DNA of 64,000 bases from Cliona cf. orientalis (taxonomy: Eukaryota > Porifera > Demospongiae > Clionaida > Clionaidae). The notes under the pieces were generated by a model. The model had not been told where the DNA came from, did not search any database, and saw nothing but the letters and a program-made list of their open reading frames with translations. Below are positions 46,621 through 64,000 of the stretch, one piece after another; the stretch's first letter is position 1, and every line of letters starts with the position of its first letter. The stretch spans positions 5,952,001-6,016,000 of the forward strand of contig OZ005705.1 in the NCBI GenBank assembly GCA_963930775.1, read 5' to 3'. Position numbers and translations under genes: made by a program.

Positions 46621-48992
46621 ATGCTACTTCCCGAGCCAGTAATGTCTAACCCCACGATGTCCAAGCCTCTTCTTCACATCCCCTACACCTACATCATGGT
46701 GACCACCTTCATCTTTCCTGTCTTCTCTCTTGTCTCTGTCGTAACTCTAGGAGTGCTGCTTCACTTTGAAAAGGTCACCTCCACCCATTGTAAGGTGAGT
46801 CACACTAACTACTACGGCTGCCGACCTCATACAATAATATTTAACTCCTCCCCGATCCATTCTGAATCCCAGCTTTTCAATGTTTCTTGCTACTATTAGA
46901 AAGCAGGGAGGAGATTGGGGATGAGTTAATTTTAATGTGTGAGGATGACCCTTTATTAATTATTCCTCATTAACCTGATGTGTGTGCAAATCTGCCTTCT
47001 AATGAATTATGCATGATTCCCAATGCTATCGTAATTATATTGTATGAGGCTATCCCTTTAATTAACTCGCTGCACCTCCTCCTCTTTATGAGGCAGAAGC
47101 TACTGTATGTACTATGAGGTCACCTCTGAATTATTGAACATGTTACAGGGTTTATTTATTTCAAGGGGGCCAGGGGGTGCTTTCACCCCCCCCCCCCTGG
47201 AAATTGGCTTTCCCCATAATATTATGGAGTTGCCCCCCTGGATTAATTTTGTATTTGCCCCCTCTTGAGGCTTGTTTGCCAAATCCTGAAATAACCCTGA
47301 TGTTCCATACATGTATACCCACCAACTAAGTAGGTTACTCGCATTTCATACTCCCATACTTTATTTACCATAATTTGCTTCAGTTTCGTGTTTGTATTGA
47401 TATCATGCATTCCTTGAGCCGTGGGGGGGGGGGGGGGGGGGGGGGGGGAGATGGGGGTGAGGATAAGAAATGATTATCCCTCTAAAAAATTAATTCTCCC
47501 AAATTTAATCTAATGCTAGCTTCCAGGTACATGTAAACACACACACAACACCCATCTCTGATTTGCTTCGATCCTGGAATATTATAATGTTGGTGAAAGC
47601 TGAAAGTGATAAGGAATAATAATAAGATCGCATCCCCAAAATCCAGTCAGCTTCAAGGGGGAACAATGAATCATTATACATGTATACGTGTGTGTATATG
47701 CATACTCCCTTTATCCAATTGAGTGGTTATTTACTCACACATGCACACACACACACACTGTCACTCCCCCCTCCCCTCCTCCCCTTACTTCCACCACTCA
47801 CTCACTAATTATTTTTAAAGAAAATCCTCACCTAACGATATTCATAGCTCCCCACTACCCTACCTCCCTACCGACTGACCACCTGTGAGCTTACATAGAC
47901 GCATTGTTTTCCTACACCACTGTTAATGCGCTGCCTGATCGAGCTCCACTCCAGTATCCCCGTGAGGCAATGCCTGTGCGTCCGCGGACAACCCAACCCA
48001 ACCCAACCCCCGACCCAGCATGTAAACTACACGTAGTACGGGCGTCTATGTACACAAACGACTAATGGACCTGCCAGTCACTCTGAATGGGATAATTGAG
48101 TAATTAATGGCTCCCTGGCATAGCTTAGTGTGGGGGGTGACTTGATGGGATGGAGGAGACTAATTAGCGATAATTGGGTTTTGTGCTCTGGAGTATAATA
48201 TCATGAGTAGTAACGTGGAGTTGAGTGCAGGGCACTCACACACACACACGCACTGCATACGTACACGCAAATACACAGGGCCAGACCAACCAGTTGTATA
48301 TATAGCGTACGTACATGCAGTGCGCGTCCAACGCCCCTACATACCAGTGGGCAAATTAACGTTTGTCTGCCGTCTGCTCTGAGCGCACCCCGTATCGTGC
48401 GGAACCGTCCTTCCCTCGACTCCCCTCCTCAAACCTCTGACCCTCACCTACATAGCTTCTCCTCTCTCTCCCTCTTCCTCCCTCCCCTCCCTCCCCTCTG
48501 CCCAAAACAAGACTAGACGTTGCCAGCCGGCCTGAAAGAAGTAGCCATGGCTACCATTTCTTTCTGGTCAGCCGAAAAAGACATCCAGTCTCCGTCTAAG
48601 GGTGGAGGATGTACAGTTAGGGCTTATCAGTGGGTTTGAGTGGTGAGTGTGTACGTGAGTAATCCCTTTTGCCAGTCATTGTTCGTCCGGTCATTTGAGG
48701 TTAGCTGCTAGACCTACTGGAATGTGGTTTGGGCTTGGATGTTTTGTCTTGGCCACTGACCATGCAGTTGGAGCTAATGCACTTATCCCATTCACAGGAT
48801 GTGCTGTCGTTACGATTGAGTGTAATGTGTGTGTATGTATGAATGTATGTCTGTATGTGGCTGACTGGGCATTGTGTGTGTGTATGTGTATCATTGTACA
48901 GTTGAATTGTGTGAAGGTGGGGGGTCTAATAGCGTGCTGCTTTTGGTAAGGCTCCTGTTAGAAAACGATCAAAGTTGTGTCCACAGTGCGTG

Positions 48993-49028
<36 letters not shown>

Positions 49029-49911
49029 TGTGTGTGTGTGCCTATGAGGGATATCAATTATCTAACTAAGGAATTTTTCGCTCGATTGCTCTCGTCTTGA
49101 TTGAAGATTGAGCACTACAAAGTGACATGAAGAAACTAATCTCGGCCTATGAAGCTATGTCTAAGACGAAAGTAACACAGTGATAGTCAAATAATTATTC
49201 CAAAATGCTACTATCATCAATAATTTCTGCACACTCAACTACATTACATTGTATAATTATCTTATATTCTGCCTCTGTTCATGTAATACTATTAAATAAT
49301 CATGTGAATGCAGGTACCCAACATTGTGCCGTCCATCAGTGCAGTGACGGGTGGAGTCACCCCCGAGCGCTACATCTGGCGTCTGGGCATGGCGCTGTTT
49401 GTCGGTCCTCGTCTCTTCGATGGTCTTCTCTATGTCAACTTCTTCACTCACTCTCTGGGGGCGGCCGTCTCCCGTCTCTGGTACAGGTGGACAAACAGGC
49501 TCAACTACCTCCTTCACGTCGGACAGCTCCTGGCTCTACTCGGCCTCTCCTATGTCTCATCTACTGAGAATTTTTGTGAGTTTGTATGTATATATGGGCT
49601 GGTGGAATCTCGCTTGGGCACAGCTGGGACAGTTATGTACCCTAATTAAAGGAGGTGTCCTCACTTTAAGGGTAATTTTCCTCACTGTAGCTAAGTATGG
49701 TGTTCTAATTGAGAGAAACATCCTCATTGATTTTAAGGCATTTATTGTAAACTTCTCTGTGAATGTTACGGCTGGGACTACGATTAGCTAATAGTCATTA
49801 GTGTCCTGATTGAAGGAGGTGGGTGTCATCTCATTTTGGGGATGGCCTTGTGGGAGCATTCCTCCATAGTGAATGTGTATGATTATAATAATGTGTGTGT
49901 GTGTGGGTGGG

Positions 49912-49950
<39 letters not shown>

Positions 49951-50974
49951 GGAGATGAATCTTTCTTTTGTTTTCTCAGTGATCCACAGAAACTGTTTCA
50001 TTTCCTTTGTTGTCTGTTCCATGTTGCACATGGTCACTTTTCTCATCCTCTACAATGCTGGCCGACAACCTCGGAGCTATAGGGTATGTCGGCAATGAGA
50101 CCACACCCACAAACCACACCCCTAGCCCCCTTCCTTTGTAGTATATATGGAGTATCAAAGCTCAATTGAAACAATTTGTCGTCCTTCTTTACCCCTTTTA
50201 TTATAGGATAAGATCTCGTTTCGTCTGCGGTTGGCGTTTGCCGTTGCTCATTGGACGATATTCTTCACAAGTATCTACTTCTACTGGCGCCACAACACCT
50301 ACTGCGAGCCCTACAGTATCCTCAACCAATCAAACTTCAATCCCCCCTCCCCTTCCATTCCCCCCTCCCTCCCTGACCTCACCCTGTGTCATCAAAGCCT
50401 CTCCACTTTCTCACTTACTCTTTACTCTCTCTCCTCAAGTATATATAGACATGTACAAACGATGTCGTATACATACATGTACATACCATAGCCCCTTTGT
50501 GTGTCTGATATTTTAGCTAACCACAAGATGTATGCCCCTAGTTTGTCGGCGTAATTGCGAACACAATGGTGTCTGTGTCTTGGTTCCGTTTTATCGAGTT
50601 AACCCCTACGCTCTCACCGTGTACTAGCCGTGGAGGAAATATGTGTTCCTCCCAGGCCCATCTTGTTCTTTCCTTGACTGGTGCCCTAATTACCTTGACT
50701 TGTACCACTTACCGCTACGCCGCGTAATCTGTGTGTGAAATGATGTTCTGCTATTTCATTCGTTCGTTCATTCGTTCGTTCGTCTGTCTGTTCATCCATT
50801 CGTCCATTTGTTGACGCACGCTGAACAGTGTATAGCGTCTACGGAATGTGCGAGTACCTGGTTGTGCTGACTAACGTGGCGTTTCACTGCGTGCAGGCCC
50901 TCGAGCTGCAGAATGACTACTACATCACCGTGGCTCTGCCCAAGTTCACCCGGGAACATTCCCACCGCCAATAA
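46621..50974 (+). CDS. PGAP2: Post-GPI attachment to proteins factor 2
   Basis: Five exons (46621-46794, 49314-49575, 49980-50083, 50207-50315, 50829-50974) sum to 795 bases, 264 residues, the usual length for the FRAG1/PGAP2 family. A hydrophobic first segment (TYIMVTTFIFPVFSLVSVVT) is followed by VPNIVPSISAVTGGVTPERY, the most conserved family block in the first luminal loop. Further membrane segments are LLHVGQLLALLGLSYV, CFISFVVCSMLHMVTFLILY and RLAFAVAHWTIFFTSIYFYW, with YSVYGMCEYLVVLTNVAFHC at the end. PGAP2 acts in the Golgi in fatty-acid remodelling of GPI anchors. Two starts are possible (46621 or an in-frame ATG at 46642). Intron 1 is 2.5 kb, the others short. An AATAAA-like polyadenylation signal overlaps the stop region. 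Confidence 0.93.
46795..49313 (+). other. Intron 1 of PGAP2 with homopolymer and microsatellites
   Basis: About 2.5 kb with no recognisable exon. It holds a 26-base poly-G run at about 47424-47449, a CA run near 47748-47758 and a GA tract at about 48995-49027. Pyrimidine-rich stretches occur near 48460-48500. Confidence 0.6.
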
Positions 50975-51458
50975 TAATAAAGGATTATAATATTATTATC
51001 GTATAGTTGGTATTATCAATTATTTTGTGTAATCCAAGTTAATGTACACAGGTTCAAGTGTTGTGGTATTTTTTCACATCTAGAAAATTCGTCAATTTAC
51101 GTAAAAATAAACAGTGAAATGAAACTCCTTTTTTTTCAATGGAGAAAAGTACACAAAAATTAGAACTCCCCCGGGATGATTACACTCAAATACTGTCCCA
51201 GGTTACTTACTTATCTGACAACGGGTATAATATTATTATAGTATAATAATATTAAATTTTACTGAATCTGATACCATAGTCTCATGAATGAAGGCCCATG
51301 GGCAGACAACTTGAGGGGGACAATCATGATAATACTGCAAAAAACTTGTGGAGGTGGTACATGTATATATGGGCCCTAATTTACAAAGTAATCGTGGTAT
51401 CATAACAGAAGTAAATAATTAAATTTACTGATGAGTGAGTGAGTTTATCACAGATTGG

Positions 51459-54302
51459 CTAGCTTCCCCTGTAGGTGGAGTAGGCGTAGGGACTGAGGAG
51501 GAGAGGAATGTGGTAGTGCTGAGATGTATCCTCCAGCGTAAATACGACCTGCGTACACCAGAACCCATTCATCAAACAGCTGACACACATTACGTATATT
51601 ATAATAAGTTATGTACAATCGGGCATGTTCGTACATACACCGACATACGTAGATGGACATACAAACTAGCCGCATTGTGTGGAGCTTAATTCGTGCCAAA
51701 AATACAGCTATCACTGCATGCTTTGTTAATGGATCATCCGATAAATTCCAAAGACTAGACTAATAATTAGGCGATGGGTTTTTTTTATTGTGTTTTTTTT
51801 TTCTTTTGGTCAAAGGACAAAAATGCTTCTGCAGTTCAGTCACAGTGCACAGGAACATGATACGTACTAGTGGCCATTCCTTGTGGTAGCCAGCTCGTTT
51901 AATCTAATTTAGTGCAGCCGGTTCAACTTACAGTCAGCTATAATAATAGTATTACAGTGCCTATAGCTATGCCCACCTCTCAATTATCCAGTTAGTCGAA
52001 GGACTAATAATCTGTTGACGGTTCAATGCAATTAAGGACCATAAGCGGAGACTACTATGACGACCGTAATTATTACTAGGAAGTTAGTTGAATAAAGTGC
52101 GTAATTGTTATCGCACGCCACGGGACAAAATAGTAAATATAAGGTCATAAATCTACAATGGTAATTGGCGGTGCTGGTACGTATGTGGCGTAAATTAAGT
52201 TGGTGCACGAGCTTTAACTATACAACACACGTGCATACAACTCAGTAGCTACATAGTCTCAATGATCTTATATTTCTACGTGAAGTACTATGTAATAGTA
52301 AGACTGTTCTATAATATTATTTAATATCAGTTACTATCTAGAGTATTCGGCCTATTGCCTCAGGCCCTTAGTGACCGCCCTATATATGCCTGAAGCATAT
52401 CGGGCTCTCCCACTGATTGGAGAACAAATCTAATGTAATTATAATTATTATTGACTTACATCAGCATAAGGGTAAAACGGCTTGTGGTTGCCTAGAGAAG
52501 CGAAGTAAGTCGCCGTGTCAAAGTGCATCTTGTAGGTGCCTGCTCTGAGCTGATCTTGAGTCAGGAGATGGGTCACTCTCCCATCCGAGTTGGTGCTCCT
52601 GTGTGGGCAAATGAACCGGCCCAGTAATAATTTAATTATGCAAGAGTTTAGGAGATGTAACTTCCACAATAATTAATCAATTAATCCCCAATTATATCCC
52701 AGTGCCTGCTGAGCGTGAGGTGTACGATCCTAATATGGATGCACTCGGGCGAACTGGTCTAGCCGCTAACAGGTCCTTCATCCCACCATCTCCATTAGTG
52801 AGCCAGCAGGAACAGAAGGTAGCCAGCCGCATGTCTATGCAAAAATCAGAACTACCTAGCTACCTAGACATAACCAGCGGAGTGCACGGTTGCTACCTCA
52901 TGCCTAAGTCTCTCTCACTAAAGAGAAAATTAATGGCGGCCATTGTTAACGTGGGCTGTGCACACCCTCTGATTCATTAGACAAAATATCAGGCACAAAA
53001 ACGTCGGGCCCTCTCAAAGATTCTTAAGTTTAATGATGGGATGTGCGTACGGCCATGCACACGTTCTGATTGAGCCACCAGACAAAACCAGGTTGGATGC
53101 GACATGCATCTCTGATATCACCATACTATCTAGCTCTATACAGTGGAACCTTTTTTAGCTATTAAGAATGCCCCTGAAATGAGGACATATCCCCAAATCA
53201 GGACACTGTACAACTATATGTACAAATTTAACTATCCCCAAAATGGGGACGCCTCCTTTAATTATTAGGACACTGTCCCAAGGCCAAGGGTGTCTGAAAT
53301 AGAGGGGATCACTAATGTTACTCTCATACTACACCAACGCTGCATGCTGTTATGTGTCTATGATGGGATTTGCTGAGGTAGCTACATGTAGATAAGAAGC
53401 ACGGAATTTTGTCAGTTTTCGTTAGGGGAGATAAATAAACATGTTCCCAGAATGAAACACGACACCATGCGGATTTATTTAATCATAGTTTTAAAAGAAC
53501 TCGAAAGCCAAAATTTTTTTTGTTGCTTTCATCATCTCTCTTACTAGCTCCCACTCGCGCAGCTAGTAGTCACGTGGTGGCACTCTGACATGTGCGTGGC
53601 GACACTGCTCTTGCAGAGCGATAAATAGTCTCGTGCCCAGCCCCCTTTCACGCACGCGGAGAGAAGGGGTCTGGCCAAACGTGTATAGGGCCCGTGTCGC
53701 CCGTGCAACGTACAGTGCGCGCCAATCAGATGCACGGATCAAGTCACATGACTGCGCAGGCACGATTGGAATGCACATTAATGATTGTGCGCGTGCGCGT
53801 TCGTACGGAATGTACCCTTGGTGCCCAATGGAATGTTAATTTATTCGCGTTTCTTATTCACGCACACCAGAAATACGTGACGTCATACATTCCTTGGCGA
53901 CACGGGCCCTATACACGTTTGGCCAGACCCCTTCTCTCCGCGTGCGTGAAAGGGGGCTGGGCACGAGACTAAGCGATAAATGCATGATAAAACCAGGGGA
54001 TTAAGCTTAAACTCTTACGCTTGCACTATTGTCATCCATGACTGAGTGGTGGGCTCCAGATAGCTGAGCTGCACTGGCACACCAGCTGCAGGTTGACCCA
54101 GGGCTGTGTCCAGCACATGGCTAGTGATCGGGGACTTCGGGGACTTGGACATTCCCTGTCGAAATTTCATGCATGAGGAGATTATTATTAAAATACATCT
54201 GACGCAGGATGATTTATCACTTACAGAGCAAGGTTGAGGCCTAGTGCTTGGGGATGGTTGCAAATGTGCAGTGATGATTTGCAGTCTATTAGCAGCAGCC
54301 AT
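51459..54302 (-). CDS. 5-hydroxyisourate hydrolase with N-terminal peroxisomal PTS2 signal
   Basis: Four exons (54225-54302, 54019-54155, 52460-52598, 51459-51548) give 147 residues. This is the transthyretin-like enzyme that hydrolyses 5-hydroxyisourate after uricase in purine breakdown. Hallmarks: [16 protein letters not shown] (active-site His), [12 protein letters not shown] (catalytic Arg), FYPYADVVFTL and a C-terminus [20 protein letters not shown], ending in the invariant YRGS tetrapeptide that separates the enzyme from transthyretin. The extension [14 protein letters not shown] contains a perfect PTS2 pattern, R-L-x5-H-L, as in the zebrafish enzyme. The likely location is the peroxisome. 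Exon 1 encodes the targeting peptide alone, so a second start would give a cytosolic form. It is divergent from RBX1. Confidence 0.95.
52702..52980 (+). other. Open reading frame of 92 codons in an intron of the HIU hydrolase gene
   Basis: A plus-strand frame preceded by an acceptor-like CCCAG encodes [14 protein letters not shown] and a basic tail. No family is recognised. It could be an exon of an unknown gene, a decayed insertion or chance; with no partner exons I keep it only as a note. Confidence 0.2.
53142..53310. repeat. Interspersed repeat with CAGTGGAACCT start
   Basis: CAGTGGAACCTTTTTTAGCT is followed by repeated blocks that include GAGGACATATCCCCAAA, ATGGGGACGCCTCC and TTATTAGGACACTGTCC. 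Related but weaker text appears near 49640-49850 and 44625-44760. It is an old interspersed family with internal short repeats, without coding sequence. Confidence 0.4.
53626..53971. mobile_element. Mutator-like MITE with terminal inverted repeats of about 75 bp and 9-bp duplication
   Basis: The left end TAGTCTCGTGCCCAGCCCCC is mirrored by a right end reading GGGGGCTGGGCACGAGACTA. The inverted match extends about 75 bases through TTTCACGCACGCGG, CCAAACGTGTATAGGGCCCG and TGTCGCC. The flanks are AGCGATAAA (53617-53625) and AGCGATAAA (53972-53980), a perfect 9-bp target duplication typical of Mutator-like elements. The interior has no open frame, so it is non-autonomous. The perfect arms and duplication imply a recent insertion into the HIU hydrolase intron. 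Confidence 0.85.
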
Positions 54303-54447
54303 GCAGCAGGCTCAAGGTCAAAGTACACGGTGGTCCAATTATCCGAAAGTGCTCCGTAATTTTTTCTTGAGCTGACCAAGTTGAAATTCGAAGAAGGCCG
54401 AGGGCAAATTTTCCTTCTCATTATTTGGCGTTTGGCGATAAACTAGC
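54303..54447. promoter_or_regulatory. Bidirectional promoter, HIU hydrolase and RBX1
   Basis: Only 145 bases separate the two opposing start codons. The region has no TATA box and no strong CpG island; it includes TTCTTGAGCTGACCAAGTTG and ATTTGGCGTTTGGCG (E2F-like) near 54422. Both genes must use this interval or overlapping sequence. Confidence 0.55.
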
Positions 54448-55735
<1,288 letters not shown>

Positions 55736-56134
55736 TAGCACCATTGCATTTTTGTAAATCTTAGTGCCTCGAACCTCACATAATGTACCTGTAAAAAATT
55801 ATTATAACATGCACCCAATTAATATTATACTCTTATGCTTTGATTCGTCACACTGTCTCAATGATAGTATCATAAAATTCTAAAAAGTACTAATTCTAAG
55901 ATCTCTATTACATAATAATATTGTGAAGACTCCATCACGTACAAAGAAACGGCAAGTGTAACAGCACACACAGGAAAAATAATATTATAGTAACTGTTGT
56001 AGTCGCTAATAATTGTTTTATGTGATATTTGCATGATACTAGCTGGTGTGACATAATATGCACGTACGTACATACACAGCAGTCACTTGGACAAAATCAT
56101 TAAGTCACTTTTTAAAAAAAGGTGCTAATTAATT

Positions 56135-64000
<7,866 letters not shown>

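Overview
This is nuclear DNA from a compact, intron-rich animal genome. It has metazoan adhesion and signalling genes (integrin-linked kinase, two GAB docking proteins, a GLIS-type zinc finger, CYFIP), short GT-AG introns, short intergenic gaps and many small fold-back elements. I lean towards a sponge-like early-branching animal, but that is an inference from gene content and compactness; no marker gene fixes the taxon.

Layout, left to right: (1) 84-4576, minus: ankyrin-repeat protein with a C-terminal Num1/Mcp5-like PH domain, cut by the left edge. (2) 4701-7408 and 7693-9885, plus: tandem class I/II aminotransferases. (3) 10307-14847, minus: integrin-linked kinase with two possible first exons. 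(4) 15151-17906, plus: ADCK2-type mitochondrial UbiB-family protein. (5) 18504-22677, minus: VAMP7-like longin protein with a tail anchor but no complete SNARE motif. One of its introns contains (6) 19799-20654, plus: a small secreted six-cysteine protein, with related repeats on both sides. (7) 23112-23986, plus: POLR1D. (8) 24259-29223, minus, and 29713-35415, plus: two head-to-head GAB-family docking proteins with identical exon-1 and exon-2 lengths. (9) 37726-45784, minus: polyQ-rich GLIS-like transcription factor. (10) 46621-50974, plus: PGAP2. (11) 51459-54302, minus: 5-hydroxyisourate hydrolase with a PTS2 signal. (12) 54448-55735, plus: RBX1. (13) 56135 to beyond the right edge, minus: CYFIP.

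Gene models were assembled by hand from splice sites, reading phase and family similarity. For the fully modelled genes the exon lengths sum to a multiple of three, which is a useful internal check. Functional themes are adhesion and actin (ILK, CYFIP), receptor tyrosine kinase docking (the GAB pair), membrane traffic and GPI anchors (longin protein, PGAP2), mitochondria and peroxisomes (ADCK2, HIU hydrolase), and general machinery (POLR1D, RBX1). The genes are not an operon. Five adjacent pairs are divergent and probably share promoter regions.

Non-coding space holds GA/CT microsatellites, minisatellites, and at least two fold-back transposon families: one with TAGTCTCG termini and 9-bp target duplications, the other with TACCGTA termini. 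A 15-bp motif recurs at several unrelated places. The observations most worth following are the longin protein without a SNARE motif, the nested secreted gene in its intron, and the inverted GAB duplication. I found no CRISPR array, tRNA or rRNA gene.
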